Source of the DNA: Priestia iocasae
GTDB lineage: Bacteria; Bacillota; Bacilli; Bacillales; Bacillaceae_H
DNA length: 64,000 bases
NCBI RefSeq assembly: GCF_016909075.1
Contig: NZ_JAFBFC010000004.1
Coordinates: 434,001-498,000 of the forward strand
Direction of reading: 5' to 3'
In this document: positions 1-9,680 of the stretch, in pieces
How the letters are laid out: each line of letters starts with the position of its first letter
Position numbering within the stretch: the first letter of the stretch is position 1
The notes under the pieces: model-generated
What the model saw: only the letters and a program-made list of their open reading frames with translations
What the model was told of the DNA's origin: nothing
Database searches by the model: none
Translations under genes and position numbers: made by a program

Positions 1-171
1 TACACATTCGTTATGCTTCGTGGCATTCCTTCTTAAAATTGAAAAACTACACAATCACCCAATTTCAGCACACCTTATGCCTTTACGCGTATGATAATAA
101 TGTAACGTAAAGTCAAACACCTATAAGAAGTACTTTTTTTGTGAAGCAGAAAATAAAAGGAGGCGTTTTAA

Positions 172-282
172 ATGAGCGCAGGTTGCGGAACTGGTGGATA
201 TAACGGAGGTTTTGCATTTTTAGTTGTTCTATTCATTCTTTTAATTATCGTAGGTTGTAGCTGCTTTGGTGGAGGCTGGTAA
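172..282 (+). CDS. YjcZ-family small sporulation protein
   Basis: A 36-residue peptide with a strong ribosome site (AAAGGAGG, 8-10 bases before ATG). It starts with a Gly/Cys/Tyr-rich segment (GCGTGGYNGG), continues with a single hydrophobic helix of about 17 residues (roughly 14-31), and ends in CSCFGGGW. This Gly-rich, one-helix plan is typical of the YjcZ/SscA family of tiny spore-associated proteins in Bacilli. The function is not established for this copy. It is followed at once by a terminator, so it is probably monocistronic. Confidence 0.85.
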   Translation: MSAGCGTGGYNGGFAFLVVLFILLIIVGCSCFGGGW

Positions 283-316
283 TAAAAGAAGAATCTCCTT
301 ATTAGACACAACATAT

Positions 317-353
317 AAAAAAGCCATTCTCTATTAGTAGAATGGCTTTTTTC
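317..353. terminator. Bidirectional terminator between yjcZ-like gene and PHB esterase
   Basis: Perfect inverted repeat AAGCCATTCT / AGAATGGCTT around an 8-base loop, with A's on the left and T's on the right. It can end both the small gene on the left and the minus-strand esterase on the right. Confidence 0.85.
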
Positions 354-395
354 TTATTATTTATAAGGTATTTTACCTGTCATCTCTTGTCTCGA

Positions 396-1394
396 CTAAT
401 GTACCGCAGTCGATTGACTCATAAAAAATTCCCACATTATTTTACTCGCATCTGGACCTTGGGGATCTGTATATGTTCCTGCTTCGTTGCCACCAGACCA
501 CGCATGCCCCATTCCATCAATTATATGCTTTTGAGCTACTACCCAATTGTCTTCGATTTTATACGTATAACTTGTGTAACTTCTACCAAAAGGAACCGCT
601 TCCGTACATACATCAATTGTAACATCCCGAATCCAGTCATCCATCTCTCCATTGTCAGCTAAATCATTTGTTACAATCCATTGTGATACAACCTGATGTG
701 CATTCTTTTGGATAACAGTTCGATCTGCCGTTCCTTGAAATACAATAATTGGCACCGCTCGTGCATGCTTCCCCATTTGTTTATAAGCTAATTTCCCTTG
801 TTTAATAGGATTTGGCCCCCCACTTGCCATTGAAGCATATGCTCCTAATACATTAGACGCCGCTTTATATTCAAGTCCAGCCGCTACGCCAATTCCCGAA
901 AAGACATCAGGATATGTTGCTCCTAAAATAACACTCATTGCTCCTCCAGCAGACAGTCCCGCAACATATACTTGATCATCTCGTATGTTATACATACTCT
1001 TGACTTTATTAACCATACCAACAATGATTCTCGGTTCCCCTTTTCCTCTCTTTTGATGAGAAGGTGAAAACCAATTCCAACATTTCTTTACATTTGACTT
1101 TTGTGTTTGTTGAGGATACAACACTAAAAATTCACAATCATCGGCTAATTGGTTCATATTTGTTCCCATTGCAAAATCGGTTGCATCTTGCGTACAACCG
1201 TGTAACATAACCATAAGTGGGTAAGATTTATTTTCATCAAATCGCTTAGGAAGATATAGCTTGAATGTTTTTCCTCCAAATGCAAATGACTGAAAAGTAC
1301 TTTCCTCATTTAAAACAAGATCCCAATCAGTTTCATCCTCTTTGCCACAAATCAATAATAACATCGCGACGATCACGGCAAGTGCTTCAGACAT
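396..1394 (-). CDS. PHB depolymerase family esterase
   Basis: 332-residue alpha/beta hydrolase of the Esterase_phb type, which hydrolyses polyhydroxyalkanoate or related ester bonds. Visible features: oxyanion region HGCTQ (65-69), nucleophile elbow GLSAGG with Ser148, Asp224 in GTADRT, and His297 in GMGHAW, a complete catalytic triad. A short hydrophobic run (residues 4-16) lacks the basic residues of a normal signal peptide, so secretion is uncertain. ATG is preceded by AAGGTGG. A CcpA-type cre element lies 17 bp upstream of the start, suggesting carbon catabolite control. The gene is monocistronic. Substrate could be PHB or an aromatic ester; family-level call is secure. Confidence 0.85.
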   Translation of the reverse strand: MSEALAVIVAMLLLICGKEDETDWDLVLNEESTFQSFAFGGKTFKLYLPKRFDENKSYPLMVMLHGCTQDATDFAMGTNMNQLADDCEFLVLYPQQTQKSNVKKCWNWFSPSHQKRGKGEPRIIVGMVNKVKSMYNIRDDQVYVAGLSAGGAMSVILGATYPDVFSGIGVAAGLEYKAASNVLGAYASMASGGPNPIKQGKLAYKQMGKHARAVPIIVFQGTADRTVIQKNAHQVVSQWIVTNDLADNGEMDDWIRDVTIDVCTEAVPFGRSYTSYTYKIEDNWVVAQKHIIDGMGHAWSGGNEAGTYTDPQGPDASKIMWEFFMSQSTAVH

Positions 1395-1736
1395 GGGACA
1401 CCACCTTTTTTGTGAGCGTTTACATTCATTTATATGCGTGATGAAAAAACTTCATTTATATAAAATATTTAAATAGATGAAAATTGACACTAATAAAGAA
1501 TAAAAATGACTCTTCCATTAAAAAAAATAATAAAAGAACTAAATGACTCCTTGTTGATGTAAGGATGGTCCCATTTAACGTAAACCTCGTACATATTAAA
1601 AGCGTAGCTGTTAAGTACACGTGATATGAAAAATAAAGACTATTTTACATCGAGCTAAACCTTTTAACTCAAAAATCTACATATAAAATCCTTTTTTGGA
1701 AAAGTTATCTACTATACACACCAAGGAGGAAAAATC
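1395..1736. other. Intergenic region between divergent esterase and yhfW-like gene
   Basis: 342 bases of AT-rich sequence between two divergent starts. Apart from the cre-like site and the ribosome site AAGGAGG at 1722-1728 I see no coding frame, RNA or repeat. A promoter for each gene must lie here but none stands out clearly. Confidence 0.5.
1411..1424. promoter_or_regulatory. CcpA cre-like operator
   Basis: TGTGAGCGTTTACA fits the relaxed Bacillus cre consensus TGWNANCGNTNWCA at every fixed position. It lies 17 bp upstream of the esterase ATG, where bound CcpA would block initiation or elongation. Confidence 0.5.
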
Positions 1737-3266
1737 ATGACTCATTCAAACATCCCTCAATCCCCAGAACCGTTTTGGCGCAGCAACATTCCTTTACCAA
1801 CTTTTGATAAATTAAAAAACGATATAACTGTTGATGTAGCCATCGTTGGAGGCGGGATAACAGGCATTACAGCCGCTTATTTGCTTACCAAAGAAGGAAT
1901 GAAAGTAGCCTTACTAGAAGCAAATGAATTACTAAACGGCACAACTGGTCATACAACCGCTAAGTTAACCGCTCAGCATGGCCTTATTTATGATGAACTA
2001 ATCAATCATATTGGAAAAGAACAAGCAAAAAATTATTATAAAGCAAACAATGAAGCTTTACAGTTTGTAAAAGAGCTTATTCAAGAAAAGCAAATTGATT
2101 GTGACTTCTCGACAGAAGATGCTTACATTTACACCAACTCTGAAAAATATGTTCAAAAACTTTATGATGAATTTAAAGCTTATCAAAAATTAGACATTCC
2201 AAGTGAGCTCGTTCATGAGATTCCTTTTGACTTCCCTATTAAAAAAGCAATTGTTATGAAAGAGCAAGCACAGTTTCACCCTTTAAAATATTTACTTGCA
2301 TTAGTAGAAGAAATGACACATTTAGATGGGAAGATTTTTGAACATACCGTTGCGACAGATGTAGAAAAGGGCGAACAACCTGTTGTCACGACAAGGGACG
2401 GTGCGAAGGTGTATTGCAAACATGTTGTGGCAGCTTCTCACTTTCCTTTTTACGACGGAAATGGCTTTTATTTTACAAGAATGTATGCTGAGAGGTCTTA
2501 CGTTATTGGCATTAAGGCAACAAAAGAGTATCCAGGCGGTATGTATTTAAGTGCTGAACAGCCAACTAGATCCCTTAGATATACAGAAATAAACGGAGAA
2601 AAATTAATACTAGTCGGTGGAGACAGCCATAAAACGGGACAAGGCATCAATACGATGGAACATTATCAAGCTCTCCAACATTTTGCTGAACAAACGCTTG
2701 GTATAAAGGAATACTTGTATCGTTGGTCAGCGCAAGATCTATATACATTAGATAAAGTTCCATACATCGGGCCTATTACACCGAAAAAAGAAAACATTTA
2801 TGTGGCAACAGGATATCGGAAATGGGGAATGACAAATGGAACAGCCGCTGCTTTACTACTACGGGATTTGATTTTAAATCGTGAAAACCCGTATACATCC
2901 TTGTTTTCACCTTCTCGTTTTCATGGTGATCCAAGCATTAAACAATTCCTTATCCAAAACTTTGATGTAGCTGGACATTTAATTGAAGGCAAGCTGGATG
3001 TTGGTGACAAACGACTACAAGAGTTAGAAGTCGGCGAAGGCTCTGTCGTCTTTATGAAAGGAAAGCGGGCAGGTGCTTATAAAGATTTAGATGGTAAACT
3101 TCATTGCGTGGATACAACCTGTACACATCTAGGCTGTGAAGTGGAGTGGAACGCTGGTGACACAACATGGGATTGTCCATGTCACGGTTCTAGGTTTTCT
3201 TATGATGGTCAAGTAATTGAAGGACCTGCAAATGAACCATTAAAGCAAGTAAATATTGAAGAATGA
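1737..3266 (+). CDS. yhfW: FAD-dependent oxidoreductase with C-terminal Rieske domain (YhfW-like)
   Basis: 509 residues, the same length as Bacillus subtilis YhfW. An N-terminal DAO-type FAD domain begins with the dinucleotide fold VAIVGGGITG (about 34-43). The C-terminal 90 residues form a Rieske [2Fe-2S] domain with ligands Cys462/His464 in CTHLGC and Cys480/His483 in CPCH. The protein probably moves electrons between an amine or amino-acid-like substrate and a cluster; the physiological substrate is unknown. ATG is preceded by AAGGAGG with good spacing. It is monocistronic and ended by a hairpin. Confidence 0.88.
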   Translation: MTHSNIPQSPEPFWRSNIPLPTFDKLKNDITVDVAIVGGGITGITAAYLLTKEGMKVALLEANELLNGTTGHTTAKLTAQHGLIYDELINHIGKEQAKNYYKANNEALQFVKELIQEKQIDCDFSTEDAYIYTNSEKYVQKLYDEFKAYQKLDIPSELVHEIPFDFPIKKAIVMKEQAQFHPLKYLLALVEEMTHLDGKIFEHTVATDVEKGEQPVVTTRDGAKVYCKHVVAASHFPFYDGNGFYFTRMYAERSYVIGIKATKEYPGGMYLSAEQPTRSLRYTEINGEKLILVGGDSHKTGQGINTMEHYQALQHFAEQTLGIKEYLYRWSAQDLYTLDKVPYIGPITPKKENIYVATGYRKWGMTNGTAAALLLRDLILNRENPYTSLFSPSRFHGDPSIKQFLIQNFDVAGHLIEGKLDVGDKRLQELEVGEGSVVFMKGKRAGAYKDLDGKLHCVDTTCTHLGCEVEWNAGDTTWDCPCHGSRFSYDGQVIEGPANEPLKQVNIEE

Positions 3267-3300
3267 TAAAACATGAGAAATAGACAAATAGGTCTCTAGA

Positions 3301-3350
3301 GCCTCATCCCGTTTTCTTAAGAACAGACTAGATAACGCGGTGAGGCTTTT
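3301..3350 (+). terminator. Terminator after yhfW-like gene
   Basis: GCCTCA / TGAGGC stem with further pairing inside, followed by TTTT. Confidence 0.7.
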
Positions 3351-3360
3351 ATGAATAGAC

Positions 3361-3600
3361 TTATTCCCCTTCTTTTTTAAAATAGCGATTATAAAATAAA
3401 ATCATTCCATAACTCACTAGAAATGAAATGGTAAATGAGACAATACGTGCTACTTCTGTTAAATGTTCAAAATAAGGGGTTTCGAACATTAAAATAAAAA
3501 TACAAAAGGGTAGCAAAAATAGCAACCAAATAAACTCTTTATCCATCGTTACTTTCACAAAGAAAAACAATGCACCTAAGTAAAATACAATCGTTAGCAT
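3361..3600 (-). CDS. Small hypothetical membrane protein
   Basis: 79 residues from the ATG at 3600, chosen because GGGGA sits 5 bases upstream; a longer frame from a GTG at 3651 lacks a well-spaced ribosome site. Three hydrophobic segments are visible (about residues 1-17, 22-37, 48-69) with a basic C-terminus (YFKKEGE). I do not recognise the family. It lies alone between the yhfW-like gene (convergent) and the motS gene. Confidence 0.6.
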   Translation of the reverse strand: MLTIVFYLGALFFFVKVTMDKEFIWLLFLLPFCIFILMFETPYFEHLTEVARIVSFTISFLVSYGMILFYNRYFKKEGE

Positions 3601-3752
3601 AATAATCCCCATTCGAACTTTTTCAATTAAGCTATTATAAATCACTTTCACGTTGAATTATAGAGTCCTTTGATTTAATTTTTTATTTTCTTTCCATTAA
3701 CCTACACGATTAAAGCACGTTTTTCATGTAAGTGTGCGTTAACTCTTCTCTC

Positions 3753-4571
3753 TTACTTCGTACGTGGTAATATCAATACTTCTACACGTCGATTTTTCGC
3801 TCGTCCTTCTCTTGTTTGATTTGATTTAATTGGTTGATATTCTCCATAACCTTTTGCGCTAAAAAAAGCAGGGTCTAATTGCTTATTCTCTAATAGAAGC
3901 TTCATAAACTCAACCGCTCGCATTACACTTAACTCCCAATTAGACTTAAATTGCTTTGTTCTAATGGGAACATTATCAGTATGACCGCTTATGATAATGT
4001 TGCGCGGAGGATGAATGACGAGCAATTTGGCTATTTCTTTAGCTAATTGCTTATTTTCTTTTCGAATTTCAGTTCGTCCTGAATCAAATAAGATTCCGTC
4101 ATTAATGGTTAATAACAACCCTTCATCAGTTAGTAATGTACTAAGTTGATGAGTGAGGTTTTTTTTCACAATATAATCATTTATTTTTCGTTGTACAGCA
4201 TCTAATTCTGCCCGATCCTTTTTCTTCTCTACTTCTGTTTTATCTTCTTTCTTCTCTTTATCTTCTGCCTCTTCTACATGCTCATTCTCTTCTTTTGTTT
4301 CATCTATTTTCTCTTTATCAACTTCATCTAGCATCGGTATAGTAAGAGGTTCTACAGAAAGCGGGCTTTGGAACTCAAATACGCCGTTACCTCCAACCAC
4401 GATTCCATTAAATACTTGAGATAGTTGCTGAAATTTTTTCGCATCTACGGTACTTACTGAAAACAGCACAATAAATAACGCTAAGAGCAATGTTAATAGA
4501 TCGGCATAAGGAATGAGCCATGATTCGTCAATATGCTCATCTTCTTTTTTTTTCGCTCTTCTTTTACTCAC
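3753..4571 (-). CDS. motS: Flagellar stator protein MotS (MotB family)
   Basis: 272 residues. One N-terminal transmembrane helix carries the ion-binding Asp24 in PYADLLTLLL. A highly charged Glu/Lys-rich linker follows (about 83-125). The C-terminus is an OmpA/MotB peptidoglycan-binding domain (FDSGRTEI, SGHTDNVP, RAKNRRVEV). It anchors the stator to the wall while its partner contacts the rotor. I prefer MotS over MotB because the pair lies next to the aromatic genes, matching the aroA...motPS neighbourhood of B. subtilis; MotS normally uses Na+. The ion specificity itself cannot be read with certainty. It overlaps motP by 8 bases. Confidence 0.85.
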   Translation of the reverse strand: MSKRRAKKKEDEHIDESWLIPYADLLTLLLALFIVLFSVSTVDAKKFQQLSQVFNGIVVGGNGVFEFQSPLSVEPLTIPMLDEVDKEKIDETKEENEHVEEAEDKEKKEDKTEVEKKKDRAELDAVQRKINDYIVKKNLTHQLSTLLTDEGLLLTINDGILFDSGRTEIRKENKQLAKEIAKLLVIHPPRNIIISGHTDNVPIRTKQFKSNWELSVMRAVEFMKLLLENKQLDPAFFSAKGYGEYQPIKSNQTREGRAKNRRVEVLILPRTK

Positions 4572-5358
4572 GATTACTCACCTCTTCTTTCTCTGAATAT
4601 CTTTTTCTCTCTTGAGCTGTTAAAAAAGCAGATAGTTTCTGTTGAATAATAAGCGGTGATTCTCCTTCAACAATGGAGATAATGCCTTCAACCATCATAT
4701 ATTTTACTTTCGCTTCTTGTTTTGACTTTCTTTTCAACTTATTTGCAAATGGATGCCAAAGCATATAGCCTGTGAAAATACCCATTAAAGTAGCTACAAA
4801 GGCAGCGCTAATAGCGAGACCTAACCCGTTCGTATCTTCAATATTCCCTAATGCTGCAATCAAGCCAACAACAGCTCCCAGCACACCTAAGGTTGGTGCA
4901 TACGTACCTGCCTGAGTAAAAATAGCTGCACCTAATTGATGCCGATCTTCCATTTCTTCTATTTCTTCAATTAAAATATCTCGAACATAATCTGTGTTCT
5001 GTCCATCAATAGCTAACAATAGTCCGCTTTTTAAAAAAGGGTCTTCAATTTCATCTAATTTATCCTCAATCGCAAGCAAGCCTTCTTTTCTTGAATGCTG
5101 AGATAATTCAACAAATGTAGTCATAATCTCTTCATACGCCACTGATTGTTTCTCTTTAAATAAAATACCTATTATTTTGGGAGCCCTTTTCACTTCACTC
5201 ATTGGAAAAGCCACTAACACCGATGATGCTGTTCCTAAAAAAATGATTAAGATGGCTGCTGGATTAATCAGTACCATGAAGCTTACACCCTTTAAAAACA
5301 TTCCAACACCAATCGCAATGATCCCAATAATGATTCCCAGCCATGTTGTTTTGTCCAT
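4564..5358 (-). CDS. motP: Flagellar stator protein MotP (MotA family)
   Basis: 264 residues from the ATG at 5358, which has GGAGGTG 8 bases upstream; a longer frame begins at 5388. Four hydrophobic helices are seen, with the large cytoplasmic loop between helices 2 and 3. The third and fourth helices contain the conserved APTLGVLGAVVGLI and AISAAFVATLMGIFTGY runs that line the ion channel. It forms the MotP/MotS stator with the next gene, whose start lies inside this gene's end, so the two are translationally coupled. The call MotP rather than MotA rests on neighbourhood and length. Confidence 0.85.
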   Translation of the reverse strand: MDKTTWLGIIIGIIAIGVGMFLKGVSFMVLINPAAILIIFLGTASSVLVAFPMSEVKRAPKIIGILFKEKQSVAYEEIMTTFVELSQHSRKEGLLAIEDKLDEIEDPFLKSGLLLAIDGQNTDYVRDILIEEIEEMEDRHQLGAAIFTQAGTYAPTLGVLGAVVGLIAALGNIEDTNGLGLAISAAFVATLMGIFTGYMLWHPFANKLKRKSKQEAKVKYMMVEGIISIVEGESPLIIQQKLSAFLTAQERKRYSEKEEVSNRE

Positions 5359-5448
5359 ATCTCGTCCACCTCCAGTGTGGTAACTCAACCTTATATACTA
5401 TGCTGACTATCCGGACAAGGTTAAATATTAGCCTGGGAAAAAGCCAAT

Positions 5449-5479
5449 AAAAAAAGCTCGTTGTCCGAGGACAACGAGC
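5449..5479 (-). terminator. Terminator of the aromatic operon, abutting the aroE stop
   Basis: Perfect 11-bp stem GCTCGTTGTCC / GGACAACGAGC with a 2-base loop, followed on the minus strand by seven T's. The aroE stop codon lies immediately before the stem. Confidence 0.92.
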
Positions 5480-5481
5480 TT

Positions 5482-6765
5482 TTATACTTGTAATTGATGT
5501 AAATGATTGAAAAACTGTGGATACGATACCGCGACGGCTTCTTTCTGTTCAATCACAGTCTGGCCTTCAGCGATACAACTTGCAATAGCAACCATCATTC
5601 CGATACGATGATCACCGTGACTACTAACAGTGTTACCATGTAATGGTGTTTTTCCTTTAATAATCATTCCATCATTTGTTGCTTCAATATCTGCACCCAT
5701 CTTACGCAATTCATTGACAACAGTATCGATGCGATTTGTTTCTTTCACTTTTAACTCAGCAGCATCTTTAATAACTGTTACACCTTCTGCTTGTGTGGCT
5801 GCTAATGCAATAATTGGAATTTCATCAATTAAACGAGGAATTAAATCTCCACCAATTTCAATTCCTTTTAAGGAAGACGTATTTACTTCAATATCAGCAA
5901 ATGGTTCAGCTTCATCTTCATGTTTATTCGTAAACGTAAGCTCTGCGCCCATTTGATGTAACACATCTAAAATTCCTGTTCGTGTAGGATTCATCCCTAC
6001 TTTTTTCAACACAATTCTACTTTGTGGTACAATCGCTCCTGCTACAAGGAAGAATGCAGCAGAGGAAATATCACCCGGCACTTCAATACGCGTACCTTGT
6101 AATGCTTGTCCTCCATCAATTGACACTTTTAAACCATCTACTTGTACATTTACACCAAACGCCTGTAGCATTCTTTCAGTGTGATCACGCGATTTAGCTG
6201 GTTCTGTAACAGTAGTTGTGCCATTTGCTTGTAATCCTGCAAGTAAAATAGCAGACTTCACTTGAGCACTTGCAACTGGTGACTGATAGTCAATGCCACT
6301 TGTTTTACCACCGCGAATCACTAATGGTGTAAAATTACCTTCATCTCGGCCGTCAATATGAACATTCATTTGTCGAAGTGGATTTGTTACGCGCTTCATT
6401 GGTCGTTTCGCAATGGATTCATCTCCGATTAAAGACGAATGAAAAGGAGTATTCGCTAAAATCCCCATTAACAAACGAATCGTTGTTCCTGAATTTCCAA
6501 CATCTAAAAGATCAGTCGGTTCTTTTAGCCCTTGTAATCCTCTTCCATTTACCAATACGGTATGATCATCAATCATTTGAATATCAACACCTAGCTTTTG
6601 AAAGCAAGAAATTGTACTTAAACAATCGTCTCCTGGTAAAAAACCATGAATCATTGTTTGACCTTCTGCAATTGCCCCAAACATAACAGAGCGATGAGAA
6701 ATCGACTTATCACCTGGTATGACAATCGTGCCTTGTAACCCTTTCGTTACGATATTTTCCATCAT
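5482..6765 (-). CDS. aroE: 3-phosphoshikimate 1-carboxyvinyltransferase (EPSP synthase, class II)
   Basis: 427 residues (aroE in Bacillus naming, aroA in E. coli). It joins shikimate-3-phosphate and PEP to make EPSP, the penultimate chorismate step. Conserved motifs: GDKSISHRS (18-26), [32 protein letters not shown] and DHRIGM. The set GDKS, SAQVK, RDHTE and NPTR marks the class II enzymes. The gene follows aroC by 36 bases and ends in a strong terminator, so it is the last gene of the aroC-aroE unit. Two adjacent ATG codons (6765 and 6762) are equally usable behind AAGGAGAG. Confidence 0.95.
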   Translation of the reverse strand: MMENIVTKGLQGTIVIPGDKSISHRSVMFGAIAEGQTMIHGFLPGDDCLSTISCFQKLGVDIQMIDDHTVLVNGRGLQGLKEPTDLLDVGNSGTTIRLLMGILANTPFHSSLIGDESIAKRPMKRVTNPLRQMNVHIDGRDEGNFTPLVIRGGKTSGIDYQSPVASAQVKSAILLAGLQANGTTTVTEPAKSRDHTERMLQAFGVNVQVDGLKVSIDGGQALQGTRIEVPGDISSAAFFLVAGAIVPQSRIVLKKVGMNPTRTGILDVLHQMGAELTFTNKHEDEAEPFADIEVNTSSLKGIEIGGDLIPRLIDEIPIIALAATQAEGVTVIKDAAELKVKETNRIDTVVNELRKMGADIEATNDGMIIKGKTPLHGNTVSSHGDHRIGMMVAIASCIAEGQTVIEQKEAVAVSYPQFFNHLHQLQV

Positions 6766-6801
6766 TCTCTCTCCTTACACTAACCATGAATCATTCATCA
6801 T

Positions 6802-7968
6802 TTAAAACTGCTTTGCATATTCACGATGTTTTTGAATGTTTTCTTGAAGAAGATCAATACGATCTAATCCAAACTGTTCGATAAGTGCACTTGCAAGTTC
6901 CCAGGCAATAACAGCTTCGGCTACTACTGCTGCTGCTGGTACCGCGCAGCTATCTGAGCGTTCAATACTAGCTGCAAACGTCTCTTTTGTATCAATATCA
7001 ACACTTTGAAGTGGCTTATATAATGTCGGGATTGGTTTCATAACGCCACGCACAACAATTGGCATTCCTGTTGTCATTCCACCTTCTAGACCACCTGCAT
7101 TATTCGATTTGCGTGTATAGCCGTTTTCTTCATCCCACTGAATTTCATCATGCACTTCACTTCCTGGTTTACGTGCAGCTTCAAATCCAATACCGATTTC
7201 AGCACCTTTAAATGCATTGATACTCATCATGGCTGACACAAGCTTCGCATCTAGCTTTCGATCATAGTGAACATAGCTTCCAACACCTGTTGGCATTCCT
7301 TCTACAATGACTTCAACAATTCCACCAATACTATCGCCATTCTCTTTTGCATCGTCGATGGCTTTCATCATTTGTTTTCCTGCTTCTTCATCTAAACAGC
7401 GAACAGCTGATGCTTCTGTTTTCTCTTTTAACTCTTGAAGAGATGTATAGGAAGTCTTTTCAGCCTTCACGCCACCAATTTCTAACACGTGACAAGCAAT
7501 ATCAACTCCAAGCGATTTCAGCACTTGTTTTGCCACTGCACCGGCTGCTACACGAACCGTTGTTTCACGAGCAGAAGAACGTTCTAATACATTACGCATA
7601 TCTCTGTGACCATACTTTATGGCACCATTTAAGTCCGCATGACCTGGTCTTGGCTTTGTGATTTGACGTTTGACTTCTTCTGCATTATCAACAGGCTCTG
7701 CTCCCATAATGTTTCTCCAGTGTGTAAAATCCTTATTTTCCACAACAAGAGCGATAGGCGAACCTAATGTTTGACCGTGACGGACACCTCCTACGATTTG
7801 CACACGATCTGTTTCAATTTGCATTCTTCGTCCACGCCCATGACCTTTTTGACGTCTTGCTAAATCTTCGTTAATATGCTCTGCTGTTAATTCTAATCCT
7901 GCCGGAACTCCTTCTACAATTGCTGTTAACTGTGGTCCATGTGATTCTCCTGCTGTTAAGTATCTCAT
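6802..7968 (-). CDS. aroC: Chorismate synthase
   Basis: 388 residues (aroF in B. subtilis naming). It converts EPSP to chorismate with reduced FMN. Visible family signatures are GHGRGRRM near residue 42, [10 protein letters not shown], the [14 protein letters not shown] block with the conserved Arg/Ser residues, and [13 protein letters not shown] is preceded by GAGGAAGAGG. It lies directly below a T-box leader and 36 bases above aroE, so the pair is probably made only when uncharged tRNA-Tyr accumulates. Confidence 0.96.
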   Translation of the reverse strand: MRYLTAGESHGPQLTAIVEGVPAGLELTAEHINEDLARRQKGHGRGRRMQIETDRVQIVGGVRHGQTLGSPIALVVENKDFTHWRNIMGAEPVDNAEEVKRQITKPRPGHADLNGAIKYGHRDMRNVLERSSARETTVRVAAGAVAKQVLKSLGVDIACHVLEIGGVKAEKTSYTSLQELKEKTEASAVRCLDEEAGKQMMKAIDDAKENGDSIGGIVEVIVEGMPTGVGSYVHYDRKLDAKLVSAMMSINAFKGAEIGIGFEAARKPGSEVHDEIQWDEENGYTRKSNNAGGLEGGMTTGMPIVVRGVMKPIPTLYKPLQSVDIDTKETFAASIERSDSCAVPAAAVVAEAVIAWELASALIEQFGLDRIDLLQENIQKHREYAKQF

Positions 7969-7995
7969 TTACCTCTTCCTCTCCATTTTTTATAT

Positions 7996-8224
7996 AGAGA
8001 AAGCCCGCCCCAAAGATAGGGACGAGCTTTCTCGCGGTACCACCCTAGTTGTAAACCTCTTTCGTCTACCACCTTGCATCGATAACGGCCGTTTACCGCC
8101 TTTTTAAGCTATCCTTAAAAAGGTACTCAAGGAATGTATTTCGCTCACATCTTTGTGCTGATTTTCACCAACCATCAGCTCTCTAAGACAGGGAGATGTT
8201 TACTACTAGAGTCCTTTCACTGCA
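7996..8224 (-). promoter_or_regulatory. T-box leader of aroC-aroE (probable tRNA-Tyr)
   Basis: Minus strand shows a Stem I AG-bulge region (AGAGAGCUGAUGGUUGGUG), the conserved T-box AGGGTGGTACCGCG at 8033-8046, and a terminator AAAGCTCGTCCC / GGGGCGGGCTTT with T's at about 7998-8030. The specifier region reads GAAA-UAC-A, giving UAC (Tyr) at 8136-8138. Only about 12 bases separate its 5' end from the preceding gene's stop, so it may be reached by read-through. Confidence 0.93.
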
Positions 8225-8235
8225 TCTCTATTGAA

Positions 8236-9312
8236 TTATGATAATTTAACAGCTGCGCCTTTTAATGTTTCCATGAATGAATGGAATTCTGGAATGTCCA
8301 TTTGTTGAGCTGAATCAGATAACGCTACGGCTGGATCTGGATGAACCTCTGCCATAACTGCATCTGCTCCAATTGCAATCGCTGCTTTCGCACAAGGTAA
8401 TAGTAAATCTTTACGTCCTGTTGAATGCGTTACGTCAACCACAACTGGTAAATGTGTTTCTTTCTTTAGAATTGGAACAGCTGAAATATCTAATGTGTTA
8501 CGTGTAGCACGTTCGTATGTGCGGATACCTCGTTCACAAAGAATAATGTTTCCATTTCCACGAGACATAATGTATTCAGCTGCGTTAATGAACTCTTCAA
8601 TTGTTGCAGCTAAACCACGTTTTAGTAAGATTGGCTTATCAACAGAACCTGCTGCTTTTAACAATTCAAAGTTTTGCATGTTACGAGCCCCAATTTGGAT
8701 AACGTCTACGTAGTCAAGAGATAATTCAATGTCTTGCGGTGTTAAAATTTCACTTACAATTGATAGCCCAAGCTCATCACCAACTTGACGTAAAATCTTT
8801 AACCCTTCAAGGCCTAACCCTTGGAAATCGTATGGAGATGTACGAGGCTTGAATGCCCCACCACGCATTAATGTAATTCCTTGCTCTTTTAATGCTAAAC
8901 CAACTTGCTTTACTTGCTCGTAGCTTTCTACTGCACAAGGTCCCATTACAAATTGCAGCTCACCGTTTCCAATTTTTGTTCCGTTGATGTCAACTACTGT
9001 ATCTTCTGCTTTCTTTTTACGAGATACAAGTAATGCTTTACGATGATCGTCTTCTTGAAGCTCTAAGCTTGCTTTGAAGATTTCTTTGAAAATATGTTGA
9101 ACTGTTGATGGCTCGAATGGACCATTATGATTTGCTAAAATATGATCTAGTGATTGACGCTCACGAACAGGATCAAATCGTTTTACACCTTGCACTTCTT
9201 TTAACTTCCCAATTTCTTTTGCAATTTCACCACGTTTGTTTAGTAATTCTAGAATTTGTAAATTTAATGAGTCAATGTCGTTACGTAATTGTTCTAAAGT
9301 TTTGTTTTCCAT
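8236..9312 (-). CDS. aroA: Bifunctional DAHP synthase / chorismate mutase
   Basis: 358 residues, the AroA(G) enzyme of Bacillus. The N-terminal 85-90 residues are an AroQ chorismate mutase domain ([26 protein letters not shown] region) that also acts as the feedback sensor. The rest is a KDSA-like DAHP synthase with [34 protein letters not shown] and [14 protein letters not shown]. It makes the first committed shikimate intermediate from PEP and erythrose-4-phosphate. ATG is preceded by AAGGAGG. Two T-boxes precede the gene and a third follows it. Confidence 0.95.
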   Translation of the reverse strand: MENKTLEQLRNDIDSLNLQILELLNKRGEIAKEIGKLKEVQGVKRFDPVRERQSLDHILANHNGPFEPSTVQHIFKEIFKASLELQEDDHRKALLVSRKKKAEDTVVDINGTKIGNGELQFVMGPCAVESYEQVKQVGLALKEQGITLMRGGAFKPRTSPYDFQGLGLEGLKILRQVGDELGLSIVSEILTPQDIELSLDYVDVIQIGARNMQNFELLKAAGSVDKPILLKRGLAATIEEFINAAEYIMSRGNGNIILCERGIRTYERATRNTLDISAVPILKKETHLPVVVDVTHSTGRKDLLLPCAKAAIAIGADAVMAEVHPDPAVALSDSAQQMDIPEFHSFMETLKGAAVKLS

Positions 9313-9410
9313 GTTAATATCCTCCTTGATTTTTCATCACTTTTCAAAATCTTCTGTTTATTGTGGGTATACATTTTACTACATACAATAAAAACTTTTC
9401 TTGAATATAC

Positions 9411-9645
9411 AAAAAGCCCCTACTGATTGTGTCAGTAGGGACGAATTGATCGCGGTACCACCCTAATTGCAAGCTTATGCTTACCTCTTCATTATCATAA
9501 CGGCTCATCACCGTCTTTCATAGCTCAAACTATAAAAGAAAAGCTCCAAGAATGTAATTCACAATCCCCTTTGTGCTGATTCGCACCAACCATCAGCTCT
9601 CTGAAAAACAGGGAGGGTATTGTTACTATGCTCTTTTCATCGCTT
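9411..9645 (-). promoter_or_regulatory. Proximal T-box leader of DAHP synthase gene (probable tRNA-Tyr)
   Basis: T-box AGGGTGGTACCGCG at 9451-9464, Stem I with AGAGAGCUGAUGGUUGGUGCG, and terminator CCCCTACTGA / TCAGTAGGGG-type stem with a U-tract at 9411-9440. Specifier region GAAU-UAC-A reads UAC (Tyr) at 9554-9556. It begins only about 35 bases after the distal T-box terminator. Confidence 0.94.
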
Positions 9646-9680
9646 ATATTCATATACAATTATTTTGTACCACTAAAAAT

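Noticed and set aside
6378-6686. Plus-strand frame of about 100 codons inside aroE
   Set aside because: It is antisense to the EPSP synthase gene, lacks a convincing ribosome site and shows no motif.
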